Source: Tunicatimonas pelagia (GTDB lineage Bacteria; Bacteroidota; Bacteroidia; Cytophagales; Cyclobacteriaceae). From it: DNA of 64,000 nucleotides. Below the pieces are notes generated by a model. That model had not been told where the DNA came from. It searched no databases and worked only from the letters and a program-made list of their open reading frames with translations. Below are positions 33,002-42,294 of this stretch, piece after piece. The stretch is taken from contig NZ_CP120684.1 of assembly GCF_030506325.1 (NCBI RefSeq), forward strand, positions 33,747 through 97,746, given 5' to 3'. Positions within the stretch are counted from its first letter, which is position 1. Every line of letters begins with the position of its first letter. A program made the position numbers and the translations under genes.

Positions 33002-34351
33002 AGTAGAAAAACTTGGCACCAAAAAACAGGAGCAGCTAGACGAACTGAAGAAGACGCTTTCCAAACGGCTGCTGGTAATCAAACTACCGGAATTGCTCAT
33101 CGATGTGAACAACGACTTGCAGCACCTGACCGACTTCTGTACTCCGAGTCAAAGTTTTCAAACAGTAGAGGATAAGCGTATTCTCCTGGCCACGATCATG
33201 GCTCACGGCTGTAATATCGGTCCTTCCACTATGGCCCGGCTCACCAACGACATCACGTACCGGCAGATCAAACAAGTTACCGATTGGCAACTGACCGAAG
33301 AAGCCCAGCGTAGTAGTTTAGCTAAGATCGTTCAGGCTATCAGTCAACTGGATGTCACCCAGGCCTGGGGGGAGGGGCGTACTTCCAGTAGCGACGGACA
33401 ACGCTTTGCTTTGCCAAAAAAGGTACTTCAGCAAACCTTCAGTACTCGTTTTCATGAGTTTGCCCTGGAGTTCTATTCCTTTGTAGCGGATAATTACGCT
33501 CCCTTCTACAGCTTGCCTATTGAGTGTAATGATCGAGATGCGGCCTACGTATTGGATGGCTTGTTATACAATGAAACTGATCTGGCGTTGGAGGAACACT
33601 ACACGGATACACATGGCTATACCGAGATTAATTTCGCTGCTTTTGCCATGCTGGGCAAACAGTTCGCCCCCCGTATCCGCAATATTCAGGATCAACATAT
33701 CTACCGGATTAGCAAAGAGAAAGACTATCGGCAGCTTACTCCGTTAGTCAGCCCATCCGATCGAGCGATTCATACCGACTGGGTTGCTCAGGAATGGGAC
33801 CGGATGGGACAGTTCTACGCTTCGCTGGAAAGTGGACATGTAACGGCATCTACAGCGTTGAAACGTTTAGTAGGCTTTTCACCCAAGAACCACTTTTACC
33901 GCGCTAACCGAGAACTAGGTCGTATTTTTAAGACGGAGTACATTCTCAACTATCTATCCGATCCGGTGCTTCGGCAACGCAATCGTCGGGGACTACTGAA
34001 GGGAGAGCAAATGCACGCGCTGGCACGGGAAGTGAACTACGGCAAACGCGGTAGATTAGGTCCCCGGGACTGGGATGGTCAGCGTATCGCGTCCAACTGC
34101 TTGACGCTCATATTGGCTAGTATTATCTACTGGCAGGCCAAAGAGATAAACCGTATTCTGATCGACATTAAACAGCAAGACGGTTTGACAGTAAATAACG
34201 AACTAATCACACATATCAGCCCAATTGGATGGGAGAATATTATTCTCTACGGTGAGTACATTATTGATCCGCATCGGATTAGGGCGTAGCAGTTGCATCG
34301 TCATTAAATCCTTAGCGTGAAAAAACACACGAATATGGGAGTTACCTATAT
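33002..34351 (+). repeat. Inverted copy of the Tn3 left end (1350 bp)
   Basis: Mirror image of 30017-31366; coordinates of paired bases sum to 64368. The junction carries microhomology: CGGTAGAC occurs at 32992-32999 and in the mirrored position of the original copy, separated from the identical region by two mismatches, as expected for a template switch or illegitimate recombination. Confidence 0.9.
33093..34289 (+). pseudogene. Truncated tnpA copy (C-terminal 398 codons)
   Basis: Encodes the C-terminal catalytic part of the Tn3 transposase with no amino-acid difference from residues 572-969 of the full copy. The 5' 570 codons are missing, and the nominal TTG start is only the first possible codon, so it is a remnant and not a gene. 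Its identity to the full copy implies recent duplication or gene conversion. Confidence 0.9.
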
Positions 34352-34557
34352 AGAAGTAAACCAGCTTCTAAGTACAATATCCGTGGGGTCTGCATAATTG
34401 ATGGTAACTCTTCTAACTCTGCTGGGTTCTGTAACAGGTAATATCTTGAACTAACGATAGGTTCGTTTGACCGTATCAACCATCGTGCTTCGCCTTCTCT
34501 TATGTCTTCAGTATCCGGATAAATTCGGCATTTCAGTGTTAACTCTCCATCATCCAT
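34342..34557 (-). pseudogene. Small gene whose 3' end runs into the Tn3 terminal repeat
   Basis: 71 aa; not recognised. The last codons and the stop (TAA at 34342-34344) are supplied by the Tn3 terminal repeat, so the original gene was probably longer and cut by the insertion. The body (MDDGELTLKCRIYPDTED...) is ordinary soluble sequence. It overlaps the 53-aa gene upstream by 19 bp. The fragment at 16249-16388 is on the same strand next to the other outer end and could be its tail. Confidence 0.5.
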
Positions 34558-34700
34558 ATTAGCAATTTAATTTGTTCCTGATATAGTAACGTCCGATACC
34601 GATAGTCTTGTGGTGATAAGTCTGTTTGAATAGCCCTTAAGTCTGTAAGCTTCTTCTCAATCTCAAATAACTTCTTCTGAATATCACCTAATGTACGCAT
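34539..34700 (-). CDS. Very small helical protein (53 aa)
   Basis: Minus-strand frame from the ATG at 34700 to TAA at 34539-34541. It encodes a charged helix (QKKLFEIEKKLTDLRAIQTDL) with heptad spacing, so probably a coiled coil. It overlaps the 71-codon frame downstream, suggesting an original operon that the Tn3 element has cut. No family recognised. Confidence 0.45.
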   Translation of the reverse strand: MRTLGDIQKKLFEIEKKLTDLRAIQTDLSPQDYRYRTLLYQEQIKLLIWMMES

Positions 34701-34856
34701 GGTATCTTCTATTATTTAGCCACCTATAATTATGCCTCCCGATATAGAGTGCGATGGTACCATCGAGCTCTTACGCGACGAATAACGCTAAGACAGTAAA
34801 AAAAACACGCTGTACTCTGCGGGTTTTGTCTGAGAATTTTTGTGGGTCTTTGTTAG

Positions 34857-35093
34857 GTGGAAAAAGAACAGTTCAAACGGGTATTTGCTACTAACCTTCG
34901 AAAATTTCGAAAAGTACAGAAGCTAACGCAAACGGTTCTAGCTGCTAAAGCGGATACCGACGAGCGATATATCCAGGCTTTAGAAGCCGGAACAAATGCT
35001 CCCAGTTTATACGTAGCCTGGAAGCTAGCTGTGGCTTTAGGGGTACCAGTAGATACCCTATGCTCGGAAGATGGGACCCCGTTAGAAGGCTAG
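34857..35093 (+). CDS. XRE-family HTH regulator
   Basis: 78 aa from a GTG at 34857. Typical Cro/C1 helix-turn-helix: NLRKFRKVQKLTQTVLAAKADTDERYIQALEAGTNAPSLYVAWKLAVALGVPVDTL, with the second and third helices around residues 22-45. It heads the plus-strand defence block (PRTase, DprA-like, helicase, Mod, Res) and is the best candidate regulator of it, comparable to controller proteins of restriction-modification or toxin systems. The exact target is not known. Confidence 0.85.
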   Translation: MEKEQFKRVFATNLRKFRKVQKLTQTVLAAKADTDERYIQALEAGTNAPSLYVAWKLAVALGVPVDTLCSEDGTPLEG

Positions 35094-35173
35094 CTTTACG
35101 ATCGGTCTAACGGTTGTAAATTTTACATAATCTCGCTACTTTAACCCATCACGCTCAATCCTAGTAAGCACGA

Positions 35174-36340
35174 ATGGCCCATGTATTGATCACGTCTCCA
35201 GATGCGCTGATAGATCCTCGCACGGATCGTTGGTACGATGGTCTGGAACAAGCGCTTAAATTCTTTCAAAGCCAGAATCCGGACAACCTTGTGATTGTCT
35301 TATCTCGAAGTAACGAGAAACTCAAAGATGTTCCTGATACATATAACCCCGTACAACTTCCTGGTAAGGTAAGAGGATCTGGTAAAGTAATTGATGCTTT
35401 ACTTAAGCAGTTTCCTAACTTATCAGAACGAGATATTTTCATTTTAGGAGCTAACGATGCTGACATGGTTACTGCATTTAACGGTAGAGTCCTGCTTCTA
35501 ACTGCTGCCTATGCTCCTACTGATAGTCGCATACATTCTCCGGGTTACGGCATTAAAATTAGCTCGCCGGAAAAAGTGGAGGAGTTTTTCCGGTACTTTC
35601 TTCAGATTACGGATCCCTGGTATTATCAAATCGAGATAGACGAACAGGCTACGTTATATACACTTACCAATGCAAATACTTTCGGGAGAGGCAGCGATGT
35701 AGTGAAACTTAACGAAGCCTTTCGTGAATGCTTGAAGGAAGGGGCTGAAGACTATCACAATACTTTCATGGTCTATGCATTGATGAGTATGCAGTCGGAA
35801 CAGACCATTGATATCTTTCGCGGAGTTGATGCTTGGGGAGTATACCCTTCTTCGTCAACTGGCCCCAATCCTATTCTAGAGCAGTTTAAGGAGCTTTTCC
35901 GTATCAACTATGGGTCCCGCTTTAAGCAACCTATCTTACTGAGGAAATCAGACACGTTGCCCCGCCATCGGCAAAAGAAGGATACTCGGGTGGCAATTGG
36001 CTGCGACAACCAATTAGAAACGATCATCGTCAATCCGAAAGCAAAAGCTAAAGTAAATGGAAAAACGGTATGCATCATTGATGACTTTACCACATATGGA
36101 ACCAGTTGTGAGACCACTCGTATTCTACTAACGGAAGCAGGAGCGGAAAAAATCATATTTGTTACCATGGGAAAATACGGGAGGGAATACTATCGATACT
36201 CTTATCAGATTCAAGGGAATGTATTCGGTCAGTTTGAGTATGCCCGAACTGGTGATTATGAAGAAATTGGAAATAATGGTATCTTTAATCAAGGTGCTAC
36301 TACCGATATCCGTCAAGCTATTGGCCCCCTACTCGCATGA
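35174..36340 (+). CDS. PRTase-domain protein, ShosT-like
   Basis: 388 aa. The C-terminal half has a type I phosphoribosyltransferase fold with the PRPP-binding motif VCIIDDFTTYGTS (Asp303-Asp304). The N-terminal half (about 1-140) looks like a Rossmann-type domain (VLITSPDALIDPRTDRWYDGLEQAL, DNLVIVLSRS, DIFILGANDADM), possibly HAD-like. A PRTase protein followed by a DprA-like protein with a 4-bp overlap is the layout of the ShosTA anti-phage toxin-antitoxin system, where the PRTase is the toxin and is thought to disturb nucleotide metabolism. Equivalence is inferred from domain pairing. Confidence 0.75.
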   Translation: MAHVLITSPDALIDPRTDRWYDGLEQALKFFQSQNPDNLVIVLSRSNEKLKDVPDTYNPVQLPGKVRGSGKVIDALLKQFPNLSERDIFILGANDADMVTAFNGRVLLLTAAYAPTDSRIHSPGYGIKISSPEKVEEFFRYFLQITDPWYYQIEIDEQATLYTLTNANTFGRGSDVVKLNEAFRECLKEGAEDYHNTFMVYALMSMQSEQTIDIFRGVDAWGVYPSSSTGPNPILEQFKELFRINYGSRFKQPILLRKSDTLPRHRQKKDTRVAIGCDNQLETIIVNPKAKAKVNGKTVCIIDDFTTYGTSCETTRILLTEAGAEKIIFVTMGKYGREYYRYSYQIQGNVFGQFEYARTGDYEEIGNNGIFNQGATTDIRQAIGPLLA

Positions 36341-37311
36341 TTGATTACTCATTTACGTCCAAAGAAGGGTTGTTGTTCCTATGTTATTTGACCAATTATA
36401 ACATCAATGCCATCTACCAGGCAGTGAATGATCATTCCCCTAGTACCCTCACCGATTTTTACCAAGCATTCTTACAACAAAGTCCCTCCTCGAGAAATGG
36501 AAAAAGTCAACAATCGTCTGACCATCATAAAAGAGCAAGCGACATTGATAAAGCATTACAACAAACCACTATTGCGCTGGCCAAACTACGGTATCACCGA
36601 GTAAATATCATTTCGTATATGGACGAAGATCATTACCCCAACCAGTTGAAGGGTATTAAACAACCACCACCCTTACTTTTTGTGAAAGGAAACTACAAGT
36701 CTAACCAAAGAATGGCGGCCATTGTCGGTACTCGCCAGGCCTCTAAGTTTGCTGATAAAATGACGCGTAAGATTGTGGATGTTGTTCAGGAGAGCGGTCT
36801 AGGTATCTTAAGCGGATTGGCGCTGGGAATTGATACAATAGCCCACCGGGCGGCCTTAGATAAGGATGTATACACCATAGCTATTCTGCCCAACTCACTT
36901 GATACAGTGTATCCGAAGTCAAACTTTCCCTTGGCAGTAGAAATTCTTGAGAAAGGAGGAGCCTTGATTAGCGAGCTGCCACCAGAAATTAATCGAGGAA
37001 AGAAAAGCTTCGTAGAACGCAATCGGCTTCAGACAGCTTTATCGGAGCTGGTTATACCTGTCGAGCTCGGAGCTAAGTCCGGTACTATGCATACCGTCAA
37101 TTTTGCCAAGAAACAGGGTAAGCACGTCATTGTCGTTCAGCCCTTCGAACAAAATCAGTATTTACCACAGTACGAAGGAATTCAGACACTTATCGCCAAA
37201 CAAGAATCCTCCCCTTACGAAAACTTTCATACGGTGACAAACTCCGCAGGATTAAGCGTTAAATTAAAAGGTCTCTTTACTTCAACTGAACAAATGACAT
37301 TGTTCAGCTAG
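36337..37311 (+). CDS. DprA/Smf-like protein, ShosA-like
   Basis: 324 aa. The Smf/DprA Rossmann (SLOG-type) domain occupies about 90-300: AIVGTRQASKFADKMTRKIVD, GILSGLALGIDTIAHRAALD, AILPNSLDTVYPKSNFPLA, ISELPPE, VELGAKSGTMHTVNFAKKQGKHVIVV. The N-terminal 90 residues are not DprA-like. DprA proper loads RecA on incoming DNA; here the overlapping PRTase gene suggests a ShosA-like antitoxin or DNA-sensing partner. It ends 93 bp before the helicase gene. The fold is certain; the antitoxin role is inferred. Confidence 0.85.
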   Translation: MIDYSFTSKEGLLFLCYLTNYNINAIYQAVNDHSPSTLTDFYQAFLQQSPSSRNGKSQQSSDHHKRASDIDKALQQTTIALAKLRYHRVNIISYMDEDHYPNQLKGIKQPPPLLFVKGNYKSNQRMAAIVGTRQASKFADKMTRKIVDVVQESGLGILSGLALGIDTIAHRAALDKDVYTIAILPNSLDTVYPKSNFPLAVEILEKGGALISELPPEINRGKKSFVERNRLQTALSELVIPVELGAKSGTMHTVNFAKKQGKHVIVVQPFEQNQYLPQYEGIQTLIAKQESSPYENFHTVTNSAGLSVKLKGLFTSTEQMTLFS

Positions 37312-37404
37312 AGACTGTTCTATTATAATCAACCTATAATCATCTTCTCGTCTCAGCAATATTTTCATTTTTTTCTTTGATACTTTTTTGGCAATTTTCG
37401 GTAG

Positions 37405-40329
37405 ATGTCCCACTTCCCCTACGATATTACCCAACTGGAAGTTGATCAGGCCAAGAAAAAAGCCATCAGCCATACGGATGGCCCCCTACTCATCATCGCA
37501 GGTCCTGGGGCAGGCAAAACCAAGACCTTAGTAGAGCGCATCGTGCACTTACTTTCACGGGGGGTAACCCCCGAACAAATGCTCGTAGCCACTTTCACTG
37601 AGAAAGCGGCCAAGGAACTTATCACACGGGTTTCCAGCCGTCTTTGGGATCTTAACGTTCGGATCAATCTTAATGAGATGTACATCGGGACCCTACATAG
37701 CATCTTCTTACGAATCCTAGAAGACTATCGGGAGCATACCCGGTTGAAGCGCAGTTATCGGTTACTGGACGCTTTTGACCAGCATTACTTTGTCTACCAA
37801 CGCATCAATGAGTTTTTGACTATCGAGGGCGCGGATCAGTTACTGGGCGGGCACCAACGCTCTTCTTGGTACAAATCGGCGGAAGTAATTCAGCTCATCA
37901 ATAAGATTAGTGAGGAGTGTTTGGCCGTGGAGAGCTTACTTCAGGCTGAGGATCTCGAGGTGCGAATCTTAGCGCAATTCTACCAGCGCTACTGCCAGCA
38001 GCTAGAAGAAGAAAATGCCTTAGACTTCTCTTTCATTCAAGTTGAAATTCTGCGCTTACTGGAAGACCAACCGAAGGTGCTTTCTGAGCTTCAAGAGCGG
38101 CTGCGCTACTTTATGGTAGATGAGTACCAGGATACCAATACGATCCAGGAGAATATTTTACTACTGCTTTCGGCAGCTTCCCAAAACCTGTGTGTGGTGG
38201 GTGATGATGATCAGGGACTCTACCGTTTTCGAGGGGCGAGCATTCGCAATATCTTGGAGTTTAAACAGAACTTTCCAAAAGGCACCTGCCAGCAGGTAAC
38301 GCTTTCTACTAATTACCGCTCCCACCCGGATATTATCCGCTTTTATAATGAGTGGATGCAACAAATTAACTGGCAACGAGGGAGCCAATCATTTCGCTAC
38401 CCTAAACAGATTGTTCCCCGAAATGATACCTTTCCTAAGGTGCCAACGGTTTTAAAACTATCCAGTCGTAGTAGCGAGGAAGACTATTTTGAGGAGGTCT
38501 ATCAGTTCATCCGAACTTTACAGCAGCAAGGTACGCTGACGGACTTTAACCAACTGGCTTTTCTGTTCCGCTCGGTTCGCCATCCGCAGGTAATCTCCCT
38601 CTCCCACTACCTGGAGGAGCGGGGTATTCCGGTTTTTTCCCCCCGATCTAAGCTCTTTTTTGAGCGTGATGAAATACAGCTTCTATTGGGGGCGCTGGTA
38701 TTTATCTTTCCCAACCTCTTTGAGCAGCTCAAGTGGTCAAACGAAGCCCAATTGGACGTTTGGAAGTACTATCAGCAGTGTAAACAACGTTTTGCCGAAG
38801 CAATCCGGGCTGATCCCGAAAAACACCAAGCCTTACTAACATGGGCGCAGCAGCGGGCCCGGGCGCACCTAACCCTGACTGGAAAAACTTCTTACGCCTT
38901 TGCTGCCCTTCTCTATCAGCTACTGGAGTATCCGATGTTCAGCGAGTTGCTCTCTACCGAGCTATCGGCCAATAAAACCCAGCTAAGGGCATCGTACAAT
39001 ATTGCCCTATTGACCAAACTACTCTACAAATTTGAATACCTGCATAATGTAACGGTTTTCACCCCTGAGAACCTAGAAGCCATTCTGCAAAACTTATTTA
39101 ACCGCTATCTTCGGTTCATCATTGATGGGGGTATTGAAGAATACGAAGACTTTGATGAGTATGCCCCCTCGGGTTGTGTTTCGTTTATGACAATCCACCA
39201 GTCTAAAGGCCTGGAGTTTCCGGTTGTTGTGGTAGATTCGCTCGGTTCGTACCCGCGAAAGCAGCACACTTCGCTGGATGCCCTACTGCAAAACCACTAC
39301 TACCATAAGCCGCCCTTTGAGCCACTGGACGCTACCAAACTGTTTGACTTTTGGCGGCTCTACTACACGGCCTTCTCCCGGCCTCAAAACCTTCTGCTGC
39401 TAACAGCCCACGAACAATTCAATCAGAATGGCTCCTTTCGAGCCCCATCCAAGTATTTCTTTCCTCAGTACGATAAACTTCCCTCCTGGCGGGATGAGCG
39501 CTTTGACCCTTCTCAAATTGAACTAGCTTCGGTTAAGCCGATTCATCTGAAGCACGAGTACTCGTTTACTTCGCACATTTTGCTCTACGAGAATTGCCCT
39601 TTGCAGTATAAGTTCTACAAAGAGCTAGAGTTTACTGAGGTACGTACCGGGGGAGTACTTGGGGGAACATTGCTTCACCAAACCATTGAGGATATTCACA
39701 AGGCGGTACTGCGGGGAGAAGTAGCTAGCTTGACGGATGAGAAGATTACCTCCTGGTACAACACTAACTACCAGCTTTTGGTAAAACAGCAGCGTACCTA
39801 CTTACACCAAGGGCAGCAGATCGCTTTACTACGGCAAGTACTCAATTACCGCGACCGCAACGCCCACCGGTGGGACCAAATTGTGGAAGCGGAAGTGGAC
39901 GTTTCGCTAGTGAAAGAAAACTATATCCTGAAGGGGGCAATTGATCTGATTCGGGGGGAAAATGATACGGTAGAAATTGTAGATTTTAAATCGGGTGATA
40001 AACCGGATGTGAATGCCACCGACGAGCTGACCCGTAAGCAATTGAACCAGTACCGCAGGCAACTAGAAATCTACGCCCACCTGGTAGAAGAGCGCACGGG
40101 CCATCGGGTGAGCCGAATGCATTTGTACTATCCTAAAGAAGAGAGCGGTAATCCCTACGTGAGCTTTGCCAAGCAGAAGGATACGATTGACCAAACAATC
40201 ACTACGTTTGATGAGGTGGTACGCCGGATAGAGCACCAGGATTACTCCATGAAACATATTACCAAGAGCGAAAAACTTTGCGGAAGCTGTGATATGCGTT
40301 ATCATTGCAATCCCAAACAGTATTCGTAA
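37405..40329 (+). CDS. UvrD/Rep-type helicase fused to PD-(D/E)XK nuclease
   Basis: 974 aa. Walker A GPGAGKT at 33-39, DEYQDTN at about 239-245, superfamily 1A helicase domains to about residue 690, then a PDDEXK_1 nuclease (Asp847 in GAIDLI, Asp860-Phe-Lys862) whose Cys731 and C959-x2-C962-x5-C968 form the 4Fe-4S pattern of AddB/AdnA/Cas4 nucleases. This is the AdnA-like single-chain architecture that unwinds and degrades DNA ends. It precedes type III mod by 10 bp and so is probably co-transcribed with it, an unusual partnership. All key residues are present. Confidence 0.92.
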   Translation: MSHFPYDITQLEVDQAKKKAISHTDGPLLIIAGPGAGKTKTLVERIVHLLSRGVTPEQMLVATFTEKAAKELITRVSSRLWDLNVRINLNEMYIGTLHSIFLRILEDYREHTRLKRSYRLLDAFDQHYFVYQRINEFLTIEGADQLLGGHQRSSWYKSAEVIQLINKISEECLAVESLLQAEDLEVRILAQFYQRYCQQLEEENALDFSFIQVEILRLLEDQPKVLSELQERLRYFMVDEYQDTNTIQENILLLLSAASQNLCVVGDDDQGLYRFRGASIRNILEFKQNFPKGTCQQVTLSTNYRSHPDIIRFYNEWMQQINWQRGSQSFRYPKQIVPRNDTFPKVPTVLKLSSRSSEEDYFEEVYQFIRTLQQQGTLTDFNQLAFLFRSVRHPQVISLSHYLEERGIPVFSPRSKLFFERDEIQLLLGALVFIFPNLFEQLKWSNEAQLDVWKYYQQCKQRFAEAIRADPEKHQALLTWAQQRARAHLTLTGKTSYAFAALLYQLLEYPMFSELLSTELSANKTQLRASYNIALLTKLLYKFEYLHNVTVFTPENLEAILQNLFNRYLRFIIDGGIEEYEDFDEYAPSGCVSFMTIHQSKGLEFPVVVVDSLGSYPRKQHTSLDALLQNHYYHKPPFEPLDATKLFDFWRLYYTAFSRPQNLLLLTAHEQFNQNGSFRAPSKYFFPQYDKLPSWRDERFDPSQIELASVKPIHLKHEYSFTSHILLYENCPLQYKFYKELEFTEVRTGGVLGGTLLHQTIEDIHKAVLRGEVASLTDEKITSWYNTNYQLLVKQQRTYLHQGQQIALLRQVLNYRDRNAHRWDQIVEAEVDVSLVKENYILKGAIDLIRGENDTVEIVDFKSGDKPDVNATDELTRKQLNQYRRQLEIYAHLVEERTGHRVSRMHLYYPKEESGNPYVSFAKQKDTIDQTITTFDEVVRRIEHQDYSMKHITKSEKLCGSCDMRYHCNPKQYS

Positions 40330-40338
40330 TTCAGCCCT

Positions 40339-42294
40339 ATGAGCGAACAAACTTCCTTAAATGTTCAAGCTGCTAAGAAACTAGCTACCGTAGAGGCCTA
40401 TGAGTTTGAGCCGATCAAAGGCTATCCAATGCTCCGCTGGAAGGGTAAACGTCCGTTTACTTCTACCCAGTATTACCCCGCCCAGCATAAAGAAAGCCAC
40501 GGAGAAGAGGTGGATGGCTGGATAAACCGTATTTACTGGGGGGATAATCTTCAGGTGATGAGCCACCTATTGAAAGAGTTTAGGGGAAAAGTAGACCTCA
40601 TCTACATTGATCCACCTTTTGATAGTAAGGCAGATTATAAGAAAGTCATTAAATCTAGGGGAAGTAGTATTTCGAATGATTTAGGGGCGTTTGAAGAGAA
40701 ACAATATACGGATATATGGAGCAATGATGATTATCTTCAATTTATCTACGAGCGTCTCATCTTATTGAAAGAATTACTTTCTAGCAATGGGGTGATATTT
40801 TTTCACTGCGATTCAAGTCGGGGTCATTACCTAAGGTGCATTTTAGATGAAATATTTGGCACCAATAGCTTTATAAACTCATTGGTTTGGCAAAGGTCCC
40901 ATGCTCATGGCGATACTGGACAGGGGGCTAAGCACTTCGGACGAGTACTAGATTCAATTTACATATACGCAAAATCATCCGACTTTGAGTTTAATCCACA
41001 ATACAAGCCATATTCTGATAAGATTATCAGCAGGGACTATAAGTACGTGGAAGAAGAAACTGGTGAGAGATATCGCCTCATGCCTGTCGACGGACCTGGT
41101 GGTGCGGCAAAAGGAAATCCATATTATGAGTTTTTAGGAGTAAAGAATTTCTTTCGCTACTCTCAACAAAGAATGAAAGAATTATACGATAAAGGTGAAA
41201 TCGTATTATCCTCTACTGGAAAAACTCTTCATAGAAAAAGGTACCTTAAGGATGCCAAAGGAACACCAGTTACAGAGTTGTGGAACGACTTAAACAGGGT
41301 AAGTCCAACGTCAAATGAAAGATTAGATTATCCAACACAAAAACCAGAAGCACTGCTTGATAGAGTACTTAGAACTTGTTCAAGCCCTGGTGATCTAGTT
41401 TTTGATTGCTTTATGGGTTCGGGTACCACGCAGGCGGTAGCGATGAAGCTAGGCCGTCGATTTATTGGGGCTGATATTAACATGGGGGCCATTCAAACGA
41501 CGACGAAACGTTTGATTCATGTAGCCCAGGAAATCCGGCAAAAACCGCCAGAACTCAATTTATCTACCGAAGGCAAAGAAGATACTCCCGCAACCTTCTA
41601 TACGGGTTTTTCGGTGCATAATGTCAATCACTACGATGTGTTCCGCAATCCGCTGGAGGCTAAAGAACTCCTGATTCAAGCCTTAGAAATCCAGCCATTA
41701 CCGGGTAATACTATTTACGACGGTGAGAAAGACGGGCGTATGGTGAAGATCATGCCCTTTGACCGGATTGCTACGCGGGCGGACCTGAATCCGCTTATTT
41801 CCGGACTTAATTACCGGAAATTGGAAAAGCAAGAACAGCAAAGCCCCGGTAGCGCAGTAGAGCACCTATTGCTGGTTTGTATGGGCCACGAACCGGACCT
41901 GGCCGCCTACCTTCAAAAAGAAGTGGGCTTTAAGCTAGACATCGAGGTAGTCGATATTTTGCGTGACAAAGCCAACCTAGAGTTCAAGCGGGATGCCGAG
42001 GCTGATATAACCGTAGAAGATGGTCAACTGACGATCCGCGCCTTCTACCCCATGAATTTGCTTCAAAAGCTCTCGCTAATGAAAGAGAACGTTGAAGATT
42101 GGCGAGAGCTGACCGAATCCGTCATGGTGGATTTTAACTACGACGGCGGGGTGTTCGAGCCCTCTATTGTAGACATACCGGGCAAAGATGAGCTGGTCAA
42201 AGGAACCTATCCCGTGCCCGAGAGTGCCGGCACCATCCGGGTTAAAATTACCGATCTGCTATCCGAATCACTAGAACAGGAACTCAATGGCTAA
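40339..42294 (+). CDS. mod: Type III restriction-modification DNA methyltransferase (Mod)
   Basis: 651 aa. N6-adenine methyltransferase of the beta arrangement: catalytic DPPF at 91-94, then a long target-recognition region (about 130-330), and the SAM-binding FMGSGTT at 358-364. In type III systems Mod recognises a short asymmetric site and protects it, and Mod2Res cleaves foreign DNA. The C-terminal 250 residues are conserved Mod/Res-interaction type. The stretch 40630-41400 is richer in A/T than its surroundings, consistent with exchange of the recognition domain. It overlaps res by 8 bp. Confidence 0.93.
   Translation: MSEQTSLNVQAAKKLATVEAYEFEPIKGYPMLRWKGKRPFTSTQYYPAQHKESHGEEVDGWINRIYWGDNLQVMSHLLKEFRGKVDLIYIDPPFDSKADYKKVIKSRGSSISNDLGAFEEKQYTDIWSNDDYLQFIYERLILLKELLSSNGVIFFHCDSSRGHYLRCILDEIFGTNSFINSLVWQRSHAHGDTGQGAKHFGRVLDSIYIYAKSSDFEFNPQYKPYSDKIISRDYKYVEEETGERYRLMPVDGPGGAAKGNPYYEFLGVKNFFRYSQQRMKELYDKGEIVLSSTGKTLHRKRYLKDAKGTPVTELWNDLNRVSPTSNERLDYPTQKPEALLDRVLRTCSSPGDLVFDCFMGSGTTQAVAMKLGRRFIGADINMGAIQTTTKRLIHVAQEIRQKPPELNLSTEGKEDTPATFYTGFSVHNVNHYDVFRNPLEAKELLIQALEIQPLPGNTIYDGEKDGRMVKIMPFDRIATRADLNPLISGLNYRKLEKQEQQSPGSAVEHLLLVCMGHEPDLAAYLQKEVGFKLDIEVVDILRDKANLEFKRDAEADITVEDGQLTIRAFYPMNLLQKLSLMKENVEDWRELTESVMVDFNYDGGVFEPSIVDIPGKDELVKGTYPVPESAGTIRVKITDLLSESLEQELNG

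Larger units (their letters stand above)
30017..34351. mobile_element. Tn3-family element with fold-back structure
   Basis: Bounded by inverted terminal repeats (30020-30057 and its mirror at 34311-34348) of 38 bp whose inner end reads CACGCTAAG, as in Tn3-family elements. Arms 30017-31366 and 33002-34351 are inverted copies of 1350 bp that appear identical. Between them is only the 5' half of tnpA. There is no resolvase gene, no res site and no cargo. The normal right half of the element (tnpA promoter side) seems to have been replaced by an inverted copy of the left end. A clean 5-bp target duplication could not be assigned: TATA-rich bases flank every end. Confidence 0.85.

Noticed and set aside
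33093..33175. Plus-strand frames starting at the tnpA copy as separate genes
   Set aside because: They are the 3' part and shadow frames of the inverted tnpA copy; identical peptides occur at 31193-31387.
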